This document shows positions 26,052-34,292 of a stretch of 64,000 bases of DNA, in pieces (the first letter of the stretch is position 1; every line of letters starts with the position of its first letter). Both the position numbers and the translations under genes were made by a program. The notes beneath the pieces are model-generated. The model was given only the letters and a program-made list of their open reading frames with translations, ran no database searches and was not told the origin of the DNA. Origin of the DNA: Planctomycetota bacterium (lineage in GTDB: Bacteria > Planctomycetota > UBA1135 > UBA2386); the NCBI GenBank assembly GCA_025459175.1, contig JALORC010000007.1, forward strand, positions 29,413-93,412, in the 5' to 3' direction.

Positions 26052-27410
26052 ATGACCCGCCTTCAACCCCTGCTCCTCGCCAGCCTGCTGGCCGCCACCG
26101 CCGTCGCCCAGGACGTCAACGTCGCCCTCGGCGGCACCGCCACCCAGTCCAGCTTCCTCGGCTTCGGCGAACAACCCGGCAATGCCATCGACGGCAACCG
26201 CGACGGCTACTGGTACAACAGCTCGTGCACGGTGACGGGGAACGTCCCCGGCGCGTGGTGGCAGGTCGTGCTCGCCAGCCCGAGCCTCGTCAACGAAGTC
26301 GTGATCTGGAACCGCTCCGACTGCTGCGGCAACCGCCTGTCGGCGTTCCGCGTCGACGTGATGAACGGCAGCACGGTCGTGTTCCAGCAGAGCTTCCACA
26401 CCGACGGCTCCCAGGTGCCAGACGGCGACTACCTGCGCGTGCGCATCCCCGGCCCGGGTGTCAACGCGACCGCCGTGCGCATCAGCAATGTCGGCGTCAA
26501 CGCCGAAGGCACCAACGTCCTGCAGTTCGCCGAGGTCGAGGTGATCCGCCATGGCACCGGCCGCGAGATCAACTTCGCTCGCTACGGCACCACCACCGCG
26601 TCGTCGAACGCGAGCACCGCCATCAGCGCGATCGACGGCAGCATCAACGGCTACGAGCCCGGCAACGCTACCTGGCGCAGCACCGCCGCTGCCAACCAGT
26701 GGCTGGAAGTGGCCTGCGAACGCCACCGCGTCGACACGATCCGGCTGTGGCCGGTCACCCACAGCGGCAGCTCGATCAGCTGCGGCAACTACCGCGTCGG
26801 CGTGTGGGACAACGGCGTCGAGGTCTGGGGCACCAACCTGCTGCCCAGCGCCAGCATGCCGATCAACCGGGCGACCGTGGTCACGCCACCCGCCGGCACG
26901 TTCGGCAACCGCATCCGCGTCAGCACGCTCGGCCCGGTCAACGGCACGACGCAGCTGGTGTTCGCCGAACTCGAGAGCGTGATGTTCGCCGGCTACATCG
27001 GCGAGCAGTGGCGCTACGGCGCCGGCTGCCGCGCCGGCTCTTCGGTGCCGCGGCTCGACAATCGTGTGCGCCCGACCAACGGCGCCAACCTGTCGATGAC
27101 GGTGTCGCCGGTGCCGGCCGCGGGCCTCGGGCTGTTGGTGACGGGTCTGTCGGCCTCGGTCTTCGGCGCGCTGCCGCTGCCGTTCGAGCTGAGCCCGCTC
27201 GGCGCGCCGCACTGCTGGGCGCTCACCAGCCTGGATGCGACCTCGCTGGCGACCACGACCACCAGCACGCTGACGTTCCCGTTCGCGATCCCGACCACCA
27301 CGGGCACGCTCGGCACGCGGCTGTTCCAGCAGGCGGTGATCTACGCGCCTTCGACCAACGCGTTCGGCTTCGTCGTCAGCAACGCGCTCGAGCAGTACAT
27401 CGGCTTCTGA
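26052..27410 (+). CDS. Secreted protein with two discoidin (F5/8 type C) domains and the shared C-terminal module
   Basis: 452 residues. Signal peptide MTRLQPLLLASLLAATAVAQ. The first discoidin-like domain opens with DVNVALGGTATQSSF and contains AIDGNRDGYW and VNEVVIWNRSDCCGNRLSAF, typical of fucolectin-type carbohydrate-binding modules; a second, more diverged copy starts at about residue 175 (REINFARYGTTTASSNAST, then AIDGSINGYEPG). The last 130 residues form the module seen in other secreted proteins here: YGAGCRAGS, GLLVTGLSAS, LPLPFELSPLGAPHCWAL and a final YIGF. Probably binds polysaccharide outside the cell. No catalytic domain is visible. Confidence 0.85.
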   Translation: MTRLQPLLLASLLAATAVAQDVNVALGGTATQSSFLGFGEQPGNAIDGNRDGYWYNSSCTVTGNVPGAWWQVVLASPSLVNEVVIWNRSDCCGNRLSAFRVDVMNGSTVVFQQSFHTDGSQVPDGDYLRVRIPGPGVNATAVRISNVGVNAEGTNVLQFAEVEVIRHGTGREINFARYGTTTASSNASTAISAIDGSINGYEPGNATWRSTAAANQWLEVACERHRVDTIRLWPVTHSGSSISCGNYRVGVWDNGVEVWGTNLLPSASMPINRATVVTPPAGTFGNRIRVSTLGPVNGTTQLVFAELESVMFAGYIGEQWRYGAGCRAGSSVPRLDNRVRPTNGANLSMTVSPVPAAGLGLLVTGLSASVFGALPLPFELSPLGAPHCWALTSLDATSLATTTTSTLTFPFAIPTTTGTLGTRLFQQAVIYAPSTNAFGFVVSNALEQYIGF

Positions 27411-27447
27411 GCGCTCAGCCAGGGGCCGCGACTGAGCTTCCCCCCAA

Positions 27448-27486
27448 TCCTTGAATATTGAGCGACGATCGCTCATTATTCAAGGA
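27448..27486. promoter_or_regulatory. Near-perfect 18-base inverted repeat before the second DUF4143 ATPase
   Basis: Arms 27448-27465 and 27469-27486 pair with a single mismatch around a three-base loop and end two bases before the GTG at 27489. The element is AT-rich against a GC-rich background. It is placed exactly like the palindrome before the other DUF4143 gene, though the sequences differ. Confidence 0.62.
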
Positions 27487-27488
27487 CC

Positions 27489-28646
27489 GTGTTGACGCGC
27501 GACGACGACCTCGGCACCCTTCGCCGCCAACTCCGCCGCTACCCGGTGGTCGCGATTCTCGGGCCGCGACAGGTCGGCAAGACGACCCTGGCGCGGGAGC
27601 TCGCGACCACGACGTCCATCCCGCCGACCTTTCTCGATCTGGAGGATCCTGCCGATCTACGACGGCTGGATGACGCATCGACGACCCTGCGCGAACGCCG
27701 CGGCCTCGTCGTCATCGACGAGATCCAGCGGCGTCCGGATCTGTTCCCACTGCTGCGCGTACTCGCCGACCGCCCGCGCAAGCCAGCGCGGTTCCTGGTT
27801 CTCGGCAGTGCCTCGCCGAATCTGCTGCGCCAGTCGTCGGAGAGTCTGGCAGGGCGCATCTACTTCCACGAGCTCGCCGGGTTCTCCCTCGCCGACGTGG
27901 GGCAGAAGCACTGGCACAAGCTGTGGCTGCGCGGCGGCTTCCCGCTGGCGTTCCTCGATCGCAGCGACCAGGGGAGCTTCGACTGGCGGCGCAGCCTGGT
28001 GCAGACCTACCTCGAGCGCGACCTGCCCGGCCTCGGCTCGCAGGTGCCGGGGGCGACGATGGAGCGCTTCTGGTCCATGCTGGCGCATCATCACGGGCAG
28101 ATCTGGAACGCATCCGAGCTCGCCAGCAGCTTCGGCACAGCGCACACGACCGTGCGCCGCTACCTCGAGCTGCTGGTCGACACCTTCATGATCCGCACGC
28201 TGCAGCCCTGGCACGAGAATCTCGGCAAGCGGCAGGTGAAGGCGCCGAAGATCTACTTTCGCGACACCGGCCTCCTCCACGCGCTGCTCGGACTGCGTCG
28301 TCAGGACGATCTCGACCGGCACCCGAAACTCGGCGCATCCTTCGAGGGATTCGCCCTCGAGCAAGTGGTCCGCCGGCTGGGCGCCAGCCGCGACGAGTGC
28401 TTCTTCTGGTCCACCTATGCCGGCGCCGAGCTGGACCTGCTCGTCGTCCGCGGCGGCCGCCGCTACGGCTTCGAGTTCAAGCACACCGACGCGCCCGGTA
28501 CGACGAAGTCGACGGCGATCGCGCTGGCGGACCTGCGGCTCGATCGCCTCGACATCGTGCATGCCGGCAAGGAGACGTATCCGCTGAGCAAGGCAGTGAG
28601 GGCAGTCGCGATGGGCAGGATCCTGGAGGATCTGCAGCCGCTGTAG
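27489..28646 (+). CDS. AAA-14/DUF4143 ATPase
   Basis: 385 residues with a GTG start at 27489. Walker A is GPRQVGKTTLAREL, Walker B is LVVIDEIQRRPDLFP, a sensor region is FLVLGSASPNLLRQ, and a lid-like RGGFPLAFL follows. The winged-helix-like middle has NASELASSFGTAHTTVRRYL, and the C-terminal DUF4143 domain has AGAELDLLVVRGGRRYGFEF with a following KHTDAP, resembling a PD-(D/E)xK nuclease core. This is the typical full-length form. The role of the family is not established; two copies in one window, each with its own start-adjacent palindrome, suggest autonomous autoregulated units. Confidence 0.9.
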   Translation: MLTRDDDLGTLRRQLRRYPVVAILGPRQVGKTTLARELATTTSIPPTFLDLEDPADLRRLDDASTTLRERRGLVVIDEIQRRPDLFPLLRVLADRPRKPARFLVLGSASPNLLRQSSESLAGRIYFHELAGFSLADVGQKHWHKLWLRGGFPLAFLDRSDQGSFDWRRSLVQTYLERDLPGLGSQVPGATMERFWSMLAHHHGQIWNASELASSFGTAHTTVRRYLELLVDTFMIRTLQPWHENLGKRQVKAPKIYFRDTGLLHALLGLRRQDDLDRHPKLGASFEGFALEQVVRRLGASRDECFFWSTYAGAELDLLVVRGGRRYGFEFKHTDAPGTTKSTAIALADLRLDRLDIVHAGKETYPLSKAVRAVAMGRILEDLQPL

Positions 28647-28662
28647 CGCCCGCCGCCAGCGG

Positions 28663-31600
28663 TCACACCACGAACACCTCGTCGATGTGGTACGCGTATG
28701 GCGAATGACTGAACGCGTGCCCCACGGTGCGCCGCGTCGGCAGCCCCATCGCGCGCAGCGCCTGCCCGATCGCAGCACGGTTGGAGTGGATGACGGGCGC
28801 GGTCGGCACCCAGACCCCGGCCAGCCCGGCCCGCGATGCGAGGCCGCGCGCATACTCGAGCAGCGCCGCCAGCAGCACGCTCGCGTCGACCTGCTCGAGC
28901 AACACGAGCGACGGATTGATGCCGGGCAGCACCAGGTGGCGCCGCCCCTTCTCCTCGACCACCAGCAGGTGCACACCGCCGCGGCAGACCCCACCCTCGA
29001 ACAACGCGAGGTGCAGGAAGCCCGGCGTCTGCCACAGGTCGAGGTCGGGCGCCACACAGACACCGGTGCAGTAGCCGATCGGCGCGTGCACCGATCGCTT
29101 GGTGACCACCGCGTCGAGCCGCAGCACCTCGCTGGAAGGGCGGTATTCGAGCACGCGAGCCACCACCTCGTTCATCGCCGCCAGTTCCTGGCCGACCAGC
29201 TCGGCGTGCACCCGACCGATCTCCTTGCCGGGCTCGAGCGCCACCTCGCGCGGCGACAAACGCTGCAGCAGCGACGGATCGGCCCGCAACACCGCCAGCG
29301 GCGCGTCCGGCAGCTCGAACGCCTGCAGCTGCGCGCGCAGTCGCCGCTCGGCTTCCGCCGTCGCGACGGTGCCGGCCGCCGCGGCCTGCAGCACTGCGGC
29401 GATCGCCTTCTGCAGACCCGGACCGACGCGCGGCACCGGATGCAGCTTGGCCCGCACCAGTCGTTCGTAGCGCGCCGGGTCCTCGGCCTGGGCGGCGACC
29501 AACGCCTGCTCGACCGCCGACGCCAGCCGATCCGACGCCAACTGCACGATGGCGAGGATCTGCCCGGCCGACCCGTAGGCCGCGGTCGGTAGCGACGTCG
29601 GGGGCAGCAGCGCCAGCAGCTGCTGCACGAGCTCGTGCTTGCAGCCGGCACGCGCGAGGCGATCCTCGGTCCACGCGGTGAGCAACCGCCAGCCGAGCTC
29701 CGGCCACGGCAACTGCGCGGTGGCGGCGGTCGGCAGCACCCGTTCGCACCAGCCGAACACGTCGAGGCCTTCGCGATCGGTGCCGAGCTGCCACCCGCCG
29801 ACCCGGAGTTCGATGCTGCCGCGGTCGCCGTTCGCGAACCACGCCGTGACGTCCTGCGGCCGGTCCGGCATGCGCGCGATCAGACGTTCGTAGTCCTGTC
29901 GCGTCGCCGAGACCGCCGGTGGGAACACCCGCTGCAACGCGATGCCGAACATCGGGTGCTGGCGCTGCGCGGCGGATACCTCACCGCTCCGGATCGCATC
30001 GGTGATCGCCGCCACTTCCGCCCGGAGCGCCGCGATCTGCGGCTCGACCTCGTGTGGCTCGCCCGCATCGAGGATCGCGACGAAGCGCGCGTAGACGTCG
30101 GCGTCGGCGAACCCGACCTCGCGCAGGTAGCGCAGCAGCGTTTCGTGGTGCGCGGCGAGCGCGGGGATCACGCCGCGCGCCAGCGCCGGCGTCAGCAGGT
30201 TGGCGACGATGTCGATCGTGCGCACGCCGAACTGCGTGATCAGCTGCTGCACCACGGCGAGGTCCTCGTCGGCCTCGACATACTGCGACGGGATCGCTGC
30301 CAACACCCGCAACAGCGAGCCGGCCCGTTCCTTGGCGGTCGCCAGGGCCGGCAACACCAGGCGCGACCAGCCCGAACGGCAGCGCCCGATCAGTGCCTTC
30401 GCGTGATGCATGCCGTCGAGCAGGCCCGGGCCCGGTTCGACCAGCAGTGGCGGCAGCACCTCGCACATCCGGCGCAGATCGGTTTCGTTCTGCGCACTCA
30501 CGAACAGGTCGCCGAGCAACCGCGGCTCGCGGCAGCGTGCGTAGGCCGCATGCACGAGGGCGAGCAGCGACGCCAGCGACGCGGGGGCGACGACGCCGGC
30601 GCAACGCGCGAAGCGATGCAGCGACTCCCGTCGCTCGGGCTGGTCGTGCAGCGAGCGGGCCAGCGCCTGCAACGCGCTGCGGCCGTCGGCGGCGGTCCGG
30701 CAGCTGCGCGCGGCGACCGCGACCAACTCGACGGCATCCGGTTGCTCGCCGGCGATCGCGACCACCGTGTCGATCAACATGCCGAGCCCGGCCATCGGCT
30801 CGGCCATGCGTGCGAGGTCCGGCAATGCGGATGCGATCGCTTCGAGCGCCGCGCCGTGCCGCTGGCTCGCAGCGGCGATGATCGCCAACGCCTCCGACAG
30901 GCGCGGCACGTCGGTGCCGGCCAGGATCGAGGCCGCGGTCGACGCCGGCGCGGCCAGTGCCGGCGGCAGCTCGGCGTAACGTTCTTCGACCAGCGCCAGC
31001 ATGCGCGCGAAGCCGGCCTGGTCGTCGGGCCCGAGTGCGATCGCGGCCCCGACCCCGGACTCGAGCAACACCATCGCCTCGTCCTGGCGACCTTCGCCGA
31101 CGAGACGCGTTGCCGAAGTCAGCGCGGCGGCCAACACCCACGGCCGCCCGCTGGCGGCGCGCGCCGCGGCCGGCAACGCGACCGAGCACAGCGGCAGCAG
31201 CGCGGTCTGGTTCGCGGGCACGGCAGCGCATAGTCCGTGGAACAGCGCCAGCAGGTCGAGGAACCCCTGCGGACTCTGCCCGATCTCGGCGAGCTCGCCC
31301 AGGGCGCGGAACACTTGCTCGTGGGCGTCCTCGTCGAGGGTCGGCAACCGCGGCACGAACGCGACCACCGCCTCGCTCGCGCGGCGCACGTCACTGGCCC
31401 GCTCGGCCATCTCGACCAGCGGGCGCACCAGGCACTTCACCGCCGGTTCGGGAGCGATGCCGAGCTCGACCAGCATCCGCGCCATGGCCAGCAACTCAGC
31501 CAGCGCCCAGTCCGGCCGCAACTGCGCCCACGTGCGCGGCAGACTCCAGCGCATCAGCACGCCCGGCTCGAGATCGCGCGCGACCATCGCCTCGATCAGC

Positions 31601-32640
31601 TCGAGCGCGGCCTCGGCCTGTCCTTGCTGCGCGATCGACGGCATCACGTCGAGGCCGTCCTGGAACAACAGCTGCCGCAGACTGCGGCGATGCAGTTCGA
31701 TCGCCAGCCGGCACAGACGATCGCCGGCGTCGTCGAGCCAGCCGAGCTGGGCGAAGCAGCGCGCGCCGTTGCCGATCACCAGCGCCGGGTCGACGCCGGC
31801 ATTCGCCAACCGGGTCGCCATGTCGAGCTGCAGCGGCTCGTAGACCTGCTGCAGCGTCGCGGTCGGGTGCAGGCCGTGGTCGAACATCGCCAGCGCGAGC
31901 CGCAGCGCGTCGGCGACGTCGTCGGCCGAGAGCGAACCGCTGGCGAGTGCCGGTAACGAGTGCTCGAACAGCGCATACGCCTCGCGGCGAGCGGTCAGCG
32001 CCAGCGGCTGCAGCACGGCGAGCCAGTTCAACAGCGGCGACGGCTGCGCCGACGCATCGGCGCGTTCGAGCAAGGCCGCGATGCCGACCGACAGCGGGTA
32101 ACCGACGTGCACGTCGCCGCGATTCACCTGCTGCGCGAACGACAACAGCGCCTGCCACTGCGCGGCGAACGCGCCGTCGTCCGGCGCCGCCTTGGCCAGC
32201 GCCGGCCCGAGGACCTGCACGAACCAGCCGGCGTCGAAGCCTTCGCGCAACAGGGCCTCGGCACCCGCGACGACGATGGCGAACGCGGCCGGCCGGCCGG
32301 CCAGCGCTTCGGCGGCCGCGCGCACGCCGTGCTGCTCGAGCCGCGAGTCCTCGCGCACGACGAACAGGTTGCCCAGCGCCGCCAGCGCACGTTCGAAGGC
32401 GGGCAGGTCCACACCGACCACCGGCAACAGCGGGCCGACCACGAAGTGCAGCACCGACCACAACGAGATGCCTTCCCTCCGCGTGACCTGGCGCACGTAG
32501 CGCTCGAGCGCCGCGAACCACGGCCCCGGGTCGCCCGCACCCAGGTGTTCGACCATCGCCTCCCCGGCGCGGACCACGTGCTCGGTGTCGAGTCCCTCGG
32601 CGCTCAGTCGACGCTGCAGATCGGTCAACGCTGAATGCAT
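28663..32640 (-). CDS. Very large cytosolic helical protein of unknown function
   Basis: 1325 residues with no signal peptide and no convincing membrane segment. From about 1 to 1100 the sequence is almost wholly alpha-helical, rich in Ala/Leu/Arg, in the style of HEAT/TPR-like solenoids, though no regular repeat length is obvious. The last 180 residues are different and look like a globular alpha/beta domain: SVHAPIGYCTGVCVAPDLDL, HLVLPGINPSLVLLEQVDA, VWVPTAPVIHSNRAAIG and a final SPYAYHIDEVFVV. The combination is unknown to me. The strongly patterned C-terminal domain probably holds the activity, possibly an acetyltransferase-like or binding fold, but I cannot name it. It stands alone, convergent with the DUF4143 gene. 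Confidence 0.7.
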   Translation of the reverse strand: MHSALTDLQRRLSAEGLDTEHVVRAGEAMVEHLGAGDPGPWFAALERYVRQVTRREGISLWSVLHFVVGPLLPVVGVDLPAFERALAALGNLFVVREDSRLEQHGVRAAAEALAGRPAAFAIVVAGAEALLREGFDAGWFVQVLGPALAKAAPDDGAFAAQWQALLSFAQQVNRGDVHVGYPLSVGIAALLERADASAQPSPLLNWLAVLQPLALTARREAYALFEHSLPALASGSLSADDVADALRLALAMFDHGLHPTATLQQVYEPLQLDMATRLANAGVDPALVIGNGARCFAQLGWLDDAGDRLCRLAIELHRRSLRQLLFQDGLDVMPSIAQQGQAEAALELIEAMVARDLEPGVLMRWSLPRTWAQLRPDWALAELLAMARMLVELGIAPEPAVKCLVRPLVEMAERASDVRRASEAVVAFVPRLPTLDEDAHEQVFRALGELAEIGQSPQGFLDLLALFHGLCAAVPANQTALLPLCSVALPAAARAASGRPWVLAAALTSATRLVGEGRQDEAMVLLESGVGAAIALGPDDQAGFARMLALVEERYAELPPALAAPASTAASILAGTDVPRLSEALAIIAAASQRHGAALEAIASALPDLARMAEPMAGLGMLIDTVVAIAGEQPDAVELVAVAARSCRTAADGRSALQALARSLHDQPERRESLHRFARCAGVVAPASLASLLALVHAAYARCREPRLLGDLFVSAQNETDLRRMCEVLPPLLVEPGPGLLDGMHHAKALIGRCRSGWSRLVLPALATAKERAGSLLRVLAAIPSQYVEADEDLAVVQQLITQFGVRTIDIVANLLTPALARGVIPALAAHHETLLRYLREVGFADADVYARFVAILDAGEPHEVEPQIAALRAEVAAITDAIRSGEVSAAQRQHPMFGIALQRVFPPAVSATRQDYERLIARMPDRPQDVTAWFANGDRGSIELRVGGWQLGTDREGLDVFGWCERVLPTAATAQLPWPELGWRLLTAWTEDRLARAGCKHELVQQLLALLPPTSLPTAAYGSAGQILAIVQLASDRLASAVEQALVAAQAEDPARYERLVRAKLHPVPRVGPGLQKAIAAVLQAAAAGTVATAEAERRLRAQLQAFELPDAPLAVLRADPSLLQRLSPREVALEPGKEIGRVHAELVGQELAAMNEVVARVLEYRPSSEVLRLDAVVTKRSVHAPIGYCTGVCVAPDLDLWQTPGFLHLALFEGGVCRGGVHLLVVEEKGRRHLVLPGINPSLVLLEQVDASVLLAALLEYARGLASRAGLAGVWVPTAPVIHSNRAAIGQALRAMGLPTRRTVGHAFSHSPYAYHIDEVFVV

Positions 32641-32855
32641 GCGCGGATGCTGACCGCGAACGCGCGGGGCTTCAACTTTGCGGGGCTGCTCGTCCGGATT
32701 GCCGCGATCAGCGCGCGCCCGCCGGTGGCGGCGGCTCTGCAGCGATCAGGGCACCAGGCACCCAGCACCCCATCGAGGTCGATTTTTGTCTGGTGTTGTT
32801 CGTGCAATGCGTCCAAGACAATGCGCCGCCAATCGCACCCCCTGACTGCAGCCAC

Positions 32856-33338
32856 ATGATCGCCAACGTCCTCGCCCTCGTCGGTTGGTTGCTCCTCTGC
32901 TTCGCCGCGGCAGCGGTCGGTGCGTTCGCCTCGGCCGAGGCGCCGACGTTCTATGGACAACTCGTGCAACCAGCCTGGGCGCCACCGGCGTGGCTGTTCG
33001 GGCCGGCGTGGACCATCCTGTTCTGCGCGATGGCCACAGCGGCGTGGCTGGTCTCTGGTCAGCGGCGCGTGCGCCCGACCCGCGCGGCGCTCGGCCTCTT
33101 CGTCGTGCAGCTCGTCGCGAACGGTCTGTGGAGCTGGCTGTTCTTCGCATGGCAACTCGGCGCCGCGTCGTTCGTCGAGATCCTGGTGCTGTGGGGGCTG
33201 ATCCTGGCCACGCTCGTGGCCTTCTGGCGCGTCCGCCCGCTCGCCGGTGCGCTGCTGCTCCCCTACCTCGGATGGGTCACGTTCGCCGCGGCGCTGAACT
33301 TCGCGTTGTGGCGGGCGAACCCGACGCTGCTCGGCTGA
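32856..33338 (+). CDS. tspO: TspO/MBR-family membrane protein
   Basis: 160 residues with five transmembrane helices. Family hallmarks are in place: FYGQLVQPAWAPPAWLFGPA and WTILF after helix 1, the aromatic cluster LWSWLFF, and the C-terminal PYLGWVTFAAALNFALWRAN. TspO proteins bind porphyrins and sterol-like ligands and are linked to tetrapyrrole and stress responses in bacteria. Start chosen at the ATG 32856. Divergent from the 1325-residue protein; no haem gene lies next to it. Confidence 0.93.
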   Translation: MIANVLALVGWLLLCFAAAAVGAFASAEAPTFYGQLVQPAWAPPAWLFGPAWTILFCAMATAAWLVSGQRRVRPTRAALGLFVVQLVANGLWSWLFFAWQLGAASFVEILVLWGLILATLVAFWRVRPLAGALLLPYLGWVTFAAALNFALWRANPTLLG

Positions 33339-33360
33339 TCGCCGGCGCGGCGATGGTTTG

Positions 33361-33389
33361 CGGAAACAGAAGCTGCGGTCCCGGACGAC
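33361..33389. repeat. Dispersed 29-base repeat, copy 1
   Basis: Begins CGGAAACAGAAGCTGC and matches 56463-56491 with two mismatches over 29 bases. Both copies lie in gaps between genes, 23 kb apart. Likely a remnant of a larger dispersed element; the rest is not shared. Confidence 0.5.
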
Positions 33390-33500
33390 CCGGGTCCCGC
33401 CATCCTGCCGCCTGCGCACGCCCCACCCAGCAGGCCCCGACTCCACGCATTCCAAGGAGCCGCGAGACTGCGAGCGCGGCCCTAGAACACCGGTTTCCCC

Positions 33501-34022
33501 TCACTTTCTCGGACGAACCGCGTCAATTTGCACAGCCGTCAAAACACGAAACACCGGATTGAAGCCAAAATTCGTGCCCTGTGGAGGTCCGAAGTCGTCC
33601 AAGAGGACATCATAAACACTAGGGGGCGACCCAGTAAACTGGCCCACCTCATATCCTTGGAGCCGATAGGACGCGCCCGGCTCCAGCAACACTCCATTCT
33701 TCGTCGTACGCTTCTCGGACTCCGCGGACCATCCACCGTACGACCAGCGAATCATCACCTCCTCTGAAAGCACAGAATCGTTCACACGAACAATTCGGAG
33801 CTGTGGCGGGCGGCGGTTTTTCCCGAAGGTATCCGGCATCACCTCGGCCTCCACGACCACGACCTGTCCAAATGGAGCGCCCAGCACTGGCCGAATCACT
33901 GACCAGGGAGATTCACTGACTTGGGGGGCTGACAAGTCAACTGGCTCCGTGTTCGACTGTGCGACGCAACCGCACAACAGAACGGCGGACCACCAAGACT
34001 CAACAATGCTCAAACGCTTCAT
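33501..34022 (-). CDS. Putative lipoprotein in a low-GC island
   Basis: 173 residues from the ATG at 34022 (MKRLSIVESWWSAVLLCGC), ending its export segment with a cysteine at residue 19 as a likely lipidation site. The mature part is a small mixed beta protein with many Val/Ser/Pro residues; no family recognised. Base use differs clearly from the neighbours: in the two stretches 33541-33600 and 33601-33660, 31 of 60 bases each are G or C, and codons often end in A or T, while the surrounding genes are far richer in GC. This suggests recent acquisition. A longer start 16 codons upstream is possible but less likely. Confidence 0.6.
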   Translation of the reverse strand: MKRLSIVESWWSAVLLCGCVAQSNTEPVDLSAPQVSESPWSVIRPVLGAPFGQVVVVEAEVMPDTFGKNRRPPQLRIVRVNDSVLSEEVMIRWSYGGWSAESEKRTTKNGVLLEPGASYRLQGYEVGQFTGSPPSVYDVLLDDFGPPQGTNFGFNPVFRVLTAVQIDAVRPRK

Positions 34023-34072
34023 GAAGAACACGACTATTTGCGCCTGACGGTTGCAAGGACACCATATCACCG

Positions 34073-34282
34073 GTGAAGGCGGACTGGCAGGTGCTGGCCG
34101 CGGAGCGGCTGGCGACGATCGGCATCGTCGTGCAAGTCGGCGCGATCGTGCCGGAGAACCAGCTGCACGACCCGTCCCCGAGCGTTGGCGCGCAGGAGCG
34201 TCCCGACGTCTGGCCCTCGCTGAGACCGGAGCAAGAGCCGATGGTGCAGCAACTGCGGCTGGTCGCCGTGTCCGTCGAGTAG
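34073..34282 (+). CDS. Short ORF or truncated gene tail
   Basis: 69 codons from a GTG at 34073, with third positions almost all G or C, so it looks translated or recently so, unlike the low-GC lipoprotein beside it. The peptide (VKADWQVLAAERLATIGIVV...) has no family I recognise and no start signals. It may be the tail of a gene cut by arrival of the low-GC segment. It overlaps no confident gene and is convergent with the DUF1501 gene. Confidence 0.3.
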   Translation: MKADWQVLAAERLATIGIVVQVGAIVPENQLHDPSPSVGAQERPDVWPSLRPEQEPMVQQLRLVAVSVE

Positions 34283-34292
34283 CTGCCGCGTC

